The translations under genes and the position numbers were made by a program. From NCBI RefSeq assembly GCF_004295485.1, contig NZ_CP036164.1, positions 2,294,001-2,358,000 of the forward strand: 64,000 bases of DNA, read 5' to 3'. The notes beneath the pieces were generated by a model. That model had not been told where the DNA came from and did not search any database. It saw only the letters and a list, made by a program, of their open reading frames with translations. The stretch is from Janibacter limosus (GTDB lineage: Bacteria; Actinomycetota; Actinomycetes; Actinomycetales; Dermatophilaceae). Shown here piece by piece: positions 17,181-26,000 of this stretch. How positions within the stretch are numbered: the first letter of the stretch is position 1; every line of letters starts with the position of its first letter.

Positions 17181-18466
17181 GCGACCTCCTCCTGCTGCTG
17201 CGCGACGCGGTAGACGACAGCGGCCCGGCTCTGCGGCCGCAGGTACTTGTGGGCCGCCGCGCGCACGTCGTCGGGGGTGACCTCGCCCAGTCGGTCGAGG
17301 AAGGTGTTGACGTACTCCGGGTCGTCGTGGAGGCACGTGTAGTGGCCGATGATGTCGGCGCGCTCGTCCTTGGCAGCCAGGGACGAGAGCCAGCCACGCT
17401 CGGCCTGGGCGCGCACCGCCTCCATCTGCTCGGGCGTCGGCCCCTCGTCGGCGAAGGCCGTCAGCTCGGCGCAGATCTGCTCCTCGAGCGCGTCGGTGTC
17501 GACGCCCTCGGCGACGTCCGCGACGACGAGACCCAGCGACACCCCGTCGACGAAGCCCATGGCCCCGACGTCGATGCTGTTGGCGACCTGCTGGTCGAGG
17601 ACCAGGTGCTGCTCCAGCGGGGAGAAGCTCAACCCGCCCAGGCAGTCGAGCGCCATCGAGGCGGCCAGGAACTCCTGGCGGGTGTCGCCCCCTTCGGCAG
17701 GGAGGCGGAAGGCGAGATGGATGCGGTCGTTGGGCACCTCGTCGAGGACCTCGACCCGGACCGGCTCGGCCAGGGGCGGAAGGGGGGCGACCGGGCCCCG
17801 TCGTGGCGCCGCCGCGTGGGTGATGTGCCCGAAGTACTGCTCGACGAGGCCGACGGCCCGCTCCGCCGTCACGTCGCCGACGATCGTCATGACCGTGTTG
17901 TCCGGGGCGTAGTGCGCGGTGAAGAAGTCGTGGACGTCCTGCACCGATGCGGCGTCGAGGTCCTCCATCGAGCCGATCGTCGGGTGGTGGTAGGGGTGGC
18001 CCTCGGGGAAGATCGTCGCGTAGACCGTCGACAGCGCCTGGCCGTAGGGCTGGTTGTCGTACCGCTGACGCTTCTCCTCCTTGACCACATCGCGCTGGTT
18101 GTCGAGGTTGGCCTGGTTGACCGCCGCGAGCAGGTTGGCGTGCCGGTCGGCCTCGAGCCAGAGCGCCAGCTCCAGCGCCCCGGAGGGGATGGTCTCGAAG
18201 TAGTTGGTCCGGTCGAACCACGTCGTGGCGTTGAGCCGGCCGCCGACACCCATGAGCGCCTGGAAGTGCTCGCCGTTGTCGACGTGGGCACTCCCCTGGA
18301 ACATCAGGTGCTCGAAGAGGTGGGCGAAGCCGGTGCGACCCGGCTCCTCATGGCGCGATCCGACACCTACCCACAGGTTGACCGTGACGGTCGGGGTCGT
18401 GTGGTCCGGCTGCACGACGACGCGCAGCCCGTTGGCGAGGGTGTGCTCCTCGAGGGTGAAGTGCAT
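17177..18466 (-). CDS. M16 zinc peptidase, catalytic subunit
   Basis: A 429-residue insulinase/processing-peptidase-family enzyme. The zinc-binding motif HLFEHLMFQG (HxxEH) is near residue 45 and the distal glutamate lies in the following ~75 residues (VVKEEKRQRYDNQP). Its gene precedes and overlaps the non-catalytic subunit. No signal peptide is seen, so a cytoplasmic role is expected. Confidence 0.9.
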   Translation of the reverse strand: MHFTLEEHTLANGLRVVVQPDHTTPTVTVNLWVGVGSRHEEPGRTGFAHLFEHLMFQGSAHVDNGEHFQALMGVGGRLNATTWFDRTNYFETIPSGALELALWLEADRHANLLAAVNQANLDNQRDVVKEEKRQRYDNQPYGQALSTVYATIFPEGHPYHHPTIGSMEDLDAASVQDVHDFFTAHYAPDNTVMTIVGDVTAERAVGLVEQYFGHITHAAAPRRGPVAPLPPLAEPVRVEVLDEVPNDRIHLAFRLPAEGGDTRQEFLAASMALDCLGGLSFSPLEQHLVLDQQVANSIDVGAMGFVDGVSLGLVVADVAEGVDTDALEEQICAELTAFADEGPTPEQMEAVRAQAERGWLSSLAAKDERADIIGHYTCLHDDPEYVNTFLDRLGEVTPDDVRAAAHKYLRPQSRAAVVYRVAQQQEEVA

Positions 18467-18475
18467 GCTCGCACC

Positions 18476-19873
18476 CTACGACGCGTCGCGCTGCACCTCG
18501 GCCTCGAGCTGCTCCTCGTGCCCGCGACGGGGCAGCTCGGGGTAGGCGCCCGGGCCGAGGTCCTCCATCGCCCGACGCGCGAAGACCTGCTGCATCGTCG
18601 TCACCCGCTCGTTGCGGTTGTTGCCGACGAAGGTGATGATCCAGTTGAGCAGGGTGGAGATGCGGTTCTTGAAGCCGACCATCGCCATGAGGTGCACGGC
18701 CAGCCAGGCCAGCCAGGCGATGAATCCGGTGAGCTTGATCCGGCCGATGCTGGCGACGGCGGAGTACTTCGAGATCGTGGCCATCGAGCCCTTGTCGAAG
18801 TACTTGAAGGGGGCCTGCGGCTCCTTGCCGTCGAGGCGACCGACGATCTCCTTGGCCGCGTAGCGACCACCCTGGATCGCCAGCTGGGCGACGCCCGGGT
18901 AGCGCTTGAGGTTGATCATGTCGCCGATGAGGAAGACCTCGGGGTGACCCTTGAGCGTCAGGTCCTCCTCGACGTGCACCCGACCGGCGCGGTCGACCTC
19001 GGCGCCCGCCTGGTCGGCGACCATCTTGCCCAGCGGGGAGGCGGCGACGCCGGCGGCCCAGACCTTGGTCATCGACTCGATGCGGCGGTGGGTGCCGTCC
19101 TTGTCCTTGACCTCGATGCCGGTGCCGTCGACCTGGGTCACCATGGCGCCGAGCTGGACCTCGACGCCGCGGGCCTCGAGGCTCTTGCGCGCCTTGGCAC
19201 CGAGGTGGTCGCCGAAGGAGGGCAGCACCATGTCGGCACCGTCGAGGAGCACCACGCGGGCATCGCGCGGGTTGATGTGGCGGAACTCGTGGGCCAGCGT
19301 CTTGTGGGACAGCTCGGCGATCTGGCCGGCCATCTCGACACCGGTCGGACCGGCACCGACGACGACGAAGGTGAGCAGACGCTCGCGGTCGTGGGGGTCG
19401 GTCGTGGTCTCGGCCAGCTCGAAGGCGCCGAAGATCCGGCCGCGCAGCTCGAGGGCGTTGTCGATGTCCTTCATGCCCGGTGCGTAGCGGGCGAAGTGGT
19501 CGTTGCCGAAGTAGGACTGGCCGGCACCGGCGCCGATGATCAGGCTGTCGTACGGGGTGACCGTCTCCTGGCCCAGCGAGTGGGAGGTGACCGTGCGGGC
19601 CTCGAGGTCGATGTCCATGACATCGCCGAGGATCGTGCGCACGTTCTTGTCGCGAGCGAGGATGTCGCGGGTCGCCGGAGCGATGTCGCCCTCGGAGAGG
19701 ATGCCCGTCGCCACCTGGTACAGCAGCGGCTGGAAGAGGTGGTGGCCGGTACGCGAGACGAGGGTGACCTCGACGTCCTTGCCGCTCAGTGCCTTGGCGG
19801 CGAAGAGGCCGCCGAAGCCGGATCCGATGATGACGACGCGGTGCTTGGCAGAGGTTTCGCTCACGTCTCCCAT
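18476..19873 (-). CDS. ndh: Type II NADH dehydrogenase
   Basis: A 465-residue single-subunit NADH:menaquinone oxidoreductase. FAD-binding VVIIGSGFGGLFAAKAL and NADH-binding FVVVGAGPTGVEMAGQ are both intact, with the quinone-site region GVAQLAIQGGRYAAKEI and a C-terminal hydrophobic amphipathic helix (FIAWLAWLAVHLMAMVG). It feeds electrons into the respiratory chain without pumping protons. It stands alone, ten bases upstream of the M16 operon on the same strand. Confidence 0.93.
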   Translation of the reverse strand: MGDVSETSAKHRVVIIGSGFGGLFAAKALSGKDVEVTLVSRTGHHLFQPLLYQVATGILSEGDIAPATRDILARDKNVRTILGDVMDIDLEARTVTSHSLGQETVTPYDSLIIGAGAGQSYFGNDHFARYAPGMKDIDNALELRGRIFGAFELAETTTDPHDRERLLTFVVVGAGPTGVEMAGQIAELSHKTLAHEFRHINPRDARVVLLDGADMVLPSFGDHLGAKARKSLEARGVEVQLGAMVTQVDGTGIEVKDKDGTHRRIESMTKVWAAGVAASPLGKMVADQAGAEVDRAGRVHVEEDLTLKGHPEVFLIGDMINLKRYPGVAQLAIQGGRYAAKEIVGRLDGKEPQAPFKYFDKGSMATISKYSAVASIGRIKLTGFIAWLAWLAVHLMAMVGFKNRISTLLNWIITFVGNNRNERVTTMQQVFARRAMEDLGPGAYPELPRRGHEEQLEAEVQRDAS

Positions 19874-19940
19874 TGTGGCCCAGCCCTTGACGGGGGCGAA
19901 ATCGACAGGGTATTCCTCTGGTCACAGAGCCCGGGACGTG

Positions 19941-21122
19941 CTAAGGGACGATCTGCAGGAGCCCGGCGCCCAGCACGCTGGCGCCGATGACCACGGCCCA
20001 GGCCGGCGCCTTCCACACGGTCAGGGCGACGAAGGCGATCGCCGCGACGACCATCGTCCCCGCACCGGTGATGCCCTGGGTGAGGACGGGGTCGTAGAGC
20101 GCGGCGGCCAGGAGCCCGACGACCGCCGCCCCGGCCCCCGCCAGGGCGCGGCGAGCGCGGGCCGAGCGGCGCAGCCGCTGCCAGAAGGGCAGACCGGCGA
20201 CCACGAGCAGCGCCGACGGCAGGAAGATCGCGAGCAGCGCGACGAGGGCCCCGAGCGGGGCGCTCTGCCCGGGCACCAGCGCACCGAGGTAGGCGGAGAA
20301 GGTGAAGAGCGGCCCGGGGACGGCCTGCGCCGCGCCGTAGCCGGCGAGGAAGTCCCCGTGCCCGACGAGGCCGGTGCCGACCGTCTCGGCCTCGAGCAGC
20401 GGCAGCACCACGTGCCCGCCACCGAAGACGAGCGACCCGACCCGGTAGAAGGAGTCGACGATGCCCAGCGTCGGGTCGTGGACGAGCGCCGCGAGGACGG
20501 GAAGGGAGATGAGCAGCCCCACCCAGATCGTCAGGGCCGTGAGGGCGGTGCGCCGTCGGACGGGGACGGCCTCGTCCTCCTCGTCCGTGACCGGGTCCGC
20601 CGAGAGCCAGAGCAGCCCCGCGAGCGCCCCCAGGACGATGGCGGCGACCTGGCTGGCAGCAGACGGGAGCAGCAGGACGACCGCGAGCGCGGCCACCGCG
20701 ATCGTGGCGCGCCGCGGCCCGGCGGCGAGCGTGCGCGCCATCCCGATCACCGCGTGGGCCACGACGGCGACGGCGGCGGCCTTGAGACCCAGCAACCACC
20801 CTTCGTCCCCGGTGACGCCGATGGCCCGCGCGCCGAGGGCAAAGCCGAGCATGAGCAGGGCCGAAGGGAGGGTGAAGCCCACCCATGCCGCGGCCATGCC
20901 GAGGTAGCCGGCACGGCGCAGCCCGATCGCCATCCCCACCTGGCTCGAGGCCGGTCCGGGGAGGAACTGGCAGAGCGCGACGAGGTCGGCGTAGGCCGCC
21001 TCGGTGAGCCACTGGCGGCGCACGACGAAGGCATCGCGGAAGTAGCCCAGGTGCGCGACCGGCCCCCCGAAGCTGGTGAGCCCGAGCAGCAGGAAGACGC
21101 GGAAGACCTCGAGTGCGCGCAC
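19941..21122 (-). CDS. chrA: Chromate ion transporter ChrA
   Basis: A 393-residue CHR-family membrane protein with two homologous CHR halves and about ten transmembrane helices. Typical motifs are present: GLTSFGGPVAHLGYFRD, CQFLPGPASSQ in the first half and FGGGHVVLPLLE and QAVPGPLFTFSAY in the second. It exports chromate or a related oxyanion. GTG at 21122 fits the family start. The start is 15 bp from the divergent phosphopantetheinyl transferase start. Confidence 0.9.
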   Translation of the reverse strand: MRALEVFRVFLLLGLTSFGGPVAHLGYFRDAFVVRRQWLTEAAYADLVALCQFLPGPASSQVGMAIGLRRAGYLGMAAAWVGFTLPSALLMLGFALGARAIGVTGDEGWLLGLKAAAVAVVAHAVIGMARTLAAGPRRATIAVAALAVVLLLPSAASQVAAIVLGALAGLLWLSADPVTDEEDEAVPVRRRTALTALTIWVGLLISLPVLAALVHDPTLGIVDSFYRVGSLVFGGGHVVLPLLEAETVGTGLVGHGDFLAGYGAAQAVPGPLFTFSAYLGALVPGQSAPLGALVALLAIFLPSALLVVAGLPFWQRLRRSARARRALAGAGAAVVGLLAAALYDPVLTQGITGAGTMVVAAIAFVALTVWKAPAWAVVIGASVLGAGLLQIVP

Positions 21123-21137
21123 GCCTACCCTGCTCTC

Positions 21138-21755
21138 GTGGACATCATGTGGCACGACGCCCGGTCCCTGCGGAGCTTGCGCAGCAAGCGTCTCGAAGGG
21201 AGCGAAGCCCTCCGCGCCCACCTCGGCGCGGACATCGAGGTCGGCCGGCACTGCCCGTCATGCGGCTCGACGACCCACGGTCGACCGTGGGCCCGGCTGG
21301 CCGACGGGACGAGCACGCACGTCAGCCTCTCCCGCTGCGGCGAGCATCTCGTGACGGTCGTCGCGGAGCACCCGGTCGGCATCGATGTCGAGTCGATCGA
21401 GGCGGTCACCTCACGCTGGGACCCGGCCCTGGTCCTCCATCCGAGCGAAAAACACCCGCACGACCTTAAGGAGATGCGACGTCTTGCGCACGACCTTAAG
21501 GAGATGCGGGGCCCTGCGCACGACCTTAAGGAGATGCGGCTTCTTGCGCACGACCTTAAGGAGATGCGGCAGCGGGGAGCCATGTGGTGCCGCAAGGAGG
21601 CGATCCTCAAGGCGCTCGGCACGGGTCTGAGCACGCCGATGAGCGAGATCCGGGTCGCCGACTGGCCGGTCGTGGACATCGAGGCACCCGGGGGCCTCGC
21701 CGCAGCCGTCGCCACCATCCCTCAGGCCGGCAGGGGCGGCAGCTCGACCTCGTAG
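21138..21755 (+). CDS. 4'-phosphopantetheinyl transferase with in-frame repeat insertions
   Basis: A 205-residue Sfp-type transferase, which loads phosphopantetheine onto carrier proteins. The magnesium motif VGIDVE (residues 80-85) and WCRKEAILKALGTGL (150-164) are present. Between them, residues 107-146 are four copies of a decapeptide (AHDLKEMR plus two residues) encoded by repeat family B with an exact 30-bp period. Residues ~8-22 (LRSLRSKRLEG) come from repeat family A. Whether the enzyme still works is open. GTG at 21138 follows TACCCT by six bases, a leaderless-promoter arrangement. The adjacent Pls-like synthetase has a carrier domain that would need such an enzyme. It overlaps the M1 peptidase gene by 34 bp. 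Confidence 0.75.
   Translation: MDIMWHDARSLRSLRSKRLEGSEALRAHLGADIEVGRHCPSCGSTTHGRPWARLADGTSTHVSLSRCGEHLVTVVAEHPVGIDVESIEAVTSRWDPALVLHPSEKHPHDLKEMRRLAHDLKEMRGPAHDLKEMRLLAHDLKEMRQRGAMWCRKEAILKALGTGLSTPMSEIRVADWPVVDIEAPGGLAAAVATIPQAGRGGSSTS
21172..21200. repeat. Dispersed repeat family A inside the PPTase gene
   Basis: GGAGCTTGCGCAGCAAGCGT followed by CTCGAAGGG is the complement of the end of the element at 5278-5346. It is read in frame as LRSLRSKRLEG. Confidence 0.75.
21457..21568. repeat. Dispersed repeat family B, four copies inside the PPTase gene
   Basis: Four identical 22-bp units (CGCACGACCTTAAGGAGATG plus CG) begin at 21457, 21487, 21517 and 21547. The spacing is exactly 30 bp, so each adds ten codons without a frameshift. 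Confidence 0.9.
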
Positions 21756-23032
21756 AGCCACGACTGGAAGAGGCCGGCGAGATCCTCCCCCGTCACCGCC
21801 TGCGCGTGCTCGACGAACATCGCCGTCGTGACATTGGCATGGCGCTGCGCGGCACTCCAGGTCCGCAGCACCTCGAAGAAGGCGTAGTCACCGACCTTGA
21901 GCCGCAACGCATGCAGCGTCAGTGCACCGCGCTTGTAGACCCGGTCGTCAAACATCAGCTCGGCGCCGGGGTCACCCAGGAGCAGCTCGTCGCCGTCGTC
22001 GTGGAGCACCTTGTCGTGGTGCACCTCCGCGCGCTCCCCCACGGTCATCAGCCCGACGTGCTCGGACCACAGCCACTCGGAGTAGCAGGCGAAGCCTTCG
22101 TGCAGCCAGATGTCGCGCCAGTGCGTGAGGGTCACGGAGTTGCCCCACCACTGGTGGCTCAGCTCGTGCGCGACGAGCCGGATGCACTCCCAGTCGTCGC
22201 TCATGAAGTTGCGGCCGAAGGTCGACAGCCCCTGCGACTCGAGCGGGATCTCCAGGTCGTCATCGGTGATCACCGCCGTGTACGACGCGAAGGGGTAGTC
22301 CCCGAAGAGCTCGACGTAGAAGGCCAGCATCTGCGGCTGCTTGCCGAAGGCCGCCTCGAAACCGGCCCGGGGGCGGCTGGCGGGTGCCACGACGCGGACG
22401 GGGACGGGCGCCCCCTTCTGCTCCAGCACCCGGTAGTCGCCGACCTGGACGGTGGCGAGGTAGGTGGCCATCGGGTCGTCCTGGCGGTAGGTCCACGTCG
22501 TCATGTTGCCGCGGGTCGTGCTGCGGACCAGCTCACCGGCGACGGCGACGTGGTACCCCTTCGCCACGGAGAGCGCGATCGCGTAGGTCGCCTTGTTGTC
22601 CGGTCGGTCGTTGCACGGGAACCACGACGGCGACCCGTGCGGCTGCGCGGCGACGAGCACGCCGTCCTCGAGCTCCTCCCAGCCGGCGTCGCCGAGATGA
22701 CGGCTGCGCACCTGCTTGGGCGTCCCGGCGTACCTGATCCGAAGCTCGAAGTCCTCGCCCTCTGGCACGGTGCGCCCGAGCGTGACGGCGAGGCGGTCGA
22801 AGCGGTGGGTGTACTTGGCCGGCTTGCCGTCGACGTGCACGCGAGCGACGTTGAGGGAGTGCAGGTCCAGCTCCACCCGACTCACCGGCTGCAGCGCCCG
22901 GCAGGTCAGCGTCGCCTCGCCCGAGAGACGGTTGCCCACGATCTTGTAGTCGAGCACCAGGTCGTAGTGCTCCACGTCGTAGGACGCGTCCCCGTGCCCG
23001 GGGACGTAGTCGTCCGTTCCGTGCCGCCTCAC
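21722..23032 (-). CDS. M1-family metallopeptidase
   Basis: A 436-residue gluzincin aminopeptidase-like enzyme. The zinc motif HELSHQWWGN lies near residue 289 and the third ligand in IWLHEGFACYSEW about 20 residues later; the exopeptidase GxMEN-like region is DLEIPLESQGL. It is much shorter than PepN, as in the small actinobacterial M1 group. GTG at 23032 follows GGAGGA and overlaps the synthetase stop by three bases, so the two are coupled. This fixed pairing suggests a role in trimming or degrading the synthetase product. Confidence 0.88.
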   Translation of the reverse strand: MRRHGTDDYVPGHGDASYDVEHYDLVLDYKIVGNRLSGEATLTCRALQPVSRVELDLHSLNVARVHVDGKPAKYTHRFDRLAVTLGRTVPEGEDFELRIRYAGTPKQVRSRHLGDAGWEELEDGVLVAAQPHGSPSWFPCNDRPDNKATYAIALSVAKGYHVAVAGELVRSTTRGNMTTWTYRQDDPMATYLATVQVGDYRVLEQKGAPVPVRVVAPASRPRAGFEAAFGKQPQMLAFYVELFGDYPFASYTAVITDDDLEIPLESQGLSTFGRNFMSDDWECIRLVAHELSHQWWGNSVTLTHWRDIWLHEGFACYSEWLWSEHVGLMTVGERAEVHHDKVLHDDGDELLLGDPGAELMFDDRVYKRGALTLHALRLKVGDYAFFEVLRTWSAAQRHANVTTAMFVEHAQAVTGEDLAGLFQSWLYEVELPPLPA

Positions 23033-26000
23033 TCGCTCTCCTCCCACGGTCCGATCGGGTTGCCGATCCATCGTGTGCGCGACGGTACGCCCTCGCCGCG
23101 CATCACCAGCGATGCGGGGCCGACCGTCGCGTCGCGTCCGATGCTCGACGAAGGGAGGATGACGCTGTTGGGTCCGAGCGTCGCCCCGGCCTCGAGGACG
23201 ACCGAGTCCATGCTGAGCACCCGGTCGTGGAAGAGGTGGGTCTGCACGACGCAGCCGTGGTTGACCGTCGCGCCGTCGCCGAGCCGGACGAGGTCGCTCT
23301 CGGGGAGCCAGTAGGTGTCGCACCACACCCCGGTGCCGACGTGGCTGCCCATGAGGCGCAGCCACACGTTGAGCGCGGGGGTGCCGGCGGTGATCCGGGC
23401 GAACCACGGCGCGGCGAGCATCTCGGTGAAGGTGTCGGCGAGCTCGTTGCGCCAGACGAAGGGAGTCCACAGCTCGTGCTCGCCCGCACGGTGACGACCG
23501 ACGAGGACCCACTTGGCGACGAGGGTGACCCCGGCGGCGACGTGGCTGCCGATGATCATGACGGGTCCGGCGAGCAACACTGCGACCCAGAGGGATCGGT
23601 CGATCAGGGCCAGCAGGACGACCCCGACCGCGAGGTTGAGCGCGACCGAGCACCACAGCGGGACGGCCCGGCAGAGCTCGACGAGGGCCCGCATGACCTT
23701 CAGTCGCATCGGCGGGTCGTAGGTGCGGCTGGAGTCCTGGTCGTCGGCCGTCCGACGCAGCCTGCGCGGCGGGGAGCCGATGTAGGACTGGCCGGCCTTG
23801 GCGACGCCGCGCCCGGGAGCGGCCGAGAGCACGGCGACGAGAGAGCGCTTGGGCACCCGGCGGCCCGGCGCGAGCATCCCGGAGTTGCCGACGAAGGAGC
23901 GCTTGCCCACCTTGACCCGCTCGACGCGGATCCAGCCGCCGCCGAGCTCGTAGGAGCCGATCATCGTGTCGTCGGCGAGGAAGGCGTGGTCACCGACCCG
24001 CACGAGCTTGGGGATGAGCATGACGGTCGAGGCCTCGACGCCCTCGCCGATGCGAGCACCCAGCAGCCGCAACCAGATCGGGGTGAAGGCGCTGGAGTAG
24101 ATGGGGAAGAGCCAGTCCCGCGCCTCGTCGAGGAGGCGGATGGTCCCCCAGATGGCCAGGCCGGGTGCGGAGCGCACCGGGTAGTGGCCCGGCTGGACGA
24201 GCGTGCCGAGCAGGCGGGTGAGGCCGAGGACCAGCAGTGCCAGGACGAGGTAGCCGGCGAGCGCGACGAGGGGCAGCCACGGGAGGGCGGAGCGCAGCGC
24301 CTCGCCGAGGCCGTCCGACCCGGCGACGGCCGGCCAGAGCAGGGCGCCGGCAGCGAGGGTGGCGATCCCGGGCAGGGAGGCGATGAGCAGGGCGAGCACG
24401 GCATAGCCGAGCAACCACGTCCTGGGGGCGGGCGCCGCCTGCGCCGACCACGGCCCGCGGGCCCGGCCGTGCGGCTCCGCAGGGGCGCCCGACCAGAACT
24501 CGTCCTGCGTCACGACGCCCATGACGTGCGAGCCGGGGGCCACCTCCGCCCCCGGACCGATGACCGACCCCGGGGAGATGGTGCTGCGGGCACCGATCCG
24601 AGCGGTGGCTCCGATGGTGATCGGGCCGACGTGCACGCGGTCACCGTCGATCCAGTGACCGAGCAGGTCCACCTCCGGCTCGATCGAGGCCCCCGGCCCC
24701 ACGTCCAGCCATCCGGTGACCGGCGGGAGGGCGTGCAGGTCCACCCCTTCGCCGATCTTGGCTCCGAGGAGCGTTGCGTACCAACGGAACCAGACCGCGC
24801 CGGACAGCGAAGCCGCGGCCAGCTCGTCCTGGATGCGCCCCGCCAGCCACAACCGCAGGTGGATCTTGCCCCCACGCGGGTGGGAGCCGGGCCTCACGCC
24901 GCGCAGGACCAGCCGCGCCAGGAGCGCGGCGAGCGCCATCCGGCCTGGGGCGGTGAGGAAGAGCGCCGTGGTGATTGCAACGAGCCAGAAGGGGAAGGCC
25001 GGCAGCCACGGCAGGACGACGTGCCCGATGGTCGAGCCCAGCAGCAGCCACGCCACCCACCGCATCCCCGCCAGAGCACGAAGGGGGACCATCGCCACGA
25101 GCTGGGCCACCTGGGTCCGCGTGCGGATGGGTCGGACCTTGCGGTTGGTGAGGACCATCGTCGACGCGGCCGCGGACTCGTCGAGCCAGGCCGCGAGGTC
25201 GCCGAGCGTGGGGTGCGCGTAGAGGTCACCGACGGTCGTCTCGGGGTTGCGCTCGCGCAGCCGGCTGACGACCTGGGCGGCGGTCAGCGAACCGCCCCCG
25301 AGGTCGAAGAAGTCGACCGAGGGGTCGCTCACCTGGGCACCGATGATCTCCACCCACAGCCCCGCGATCCACTGCTCGGTCTGCCCGAGCTGCCCGGTCG
25401 CCGGGGTGTCGTCGGAGGTGGGCAGGGGCCACGGGAGGGCGTCGCGGTCGACCTTGCCCGAGGTGCGCGTGGGCAGCTCGTCGACGACCGCGAGGCGCGG
25501 TACGAGCGCGGCGGGCATCCGCTCGCGCAACAGGTCGCGGGCCCGCGCGGCGTCGAAGTGCGCGTCGGCCGTCAGGTACCCGACGAGCAGCTTGTTGCCC
25601 GCCTGGGTGGAGCGCACGGCGGCCGCCGCGGAGACGACGCCCGGCAGGCGCAGCAGCTGCTCGTCGATCTCGCCGAGCTCGATCCGCCGGCCGCCGAGCT
25701 TGATCTGGTCGTCTGCGCGGCCGGCGAAGACCAGCCCGAGCGGGTCGTTGCGTACGACGTCGCCGGAGCGGTAGGCGCGCTCCCAGCCGAGGGTGGGCAT
25801 GGCGGCGTACTTCTCGGCGTCCTTGGCCGGGTCGAGGTAGCGGGCCAGGCCGACGCCACCGATGATCAGCTCGCCGGACTCCCCTTCTGCCACGGGGTGC
25901 CCCTGCGCGTCGACGACGGCGAGGTCCCAGCCGGCGAGCGGCAGGCCGATGCGCACCGGGTCGCTGCCGTCGAGCATCGCGCCGCAGGCGACGACGGTGG

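Noticed and set aside
17249..19990. A 913-codon open frame on the plus strand
   Set aside because: It runs antisense through the M16 and NADH dehydrogenase genes, which have clear catalytic motifs.
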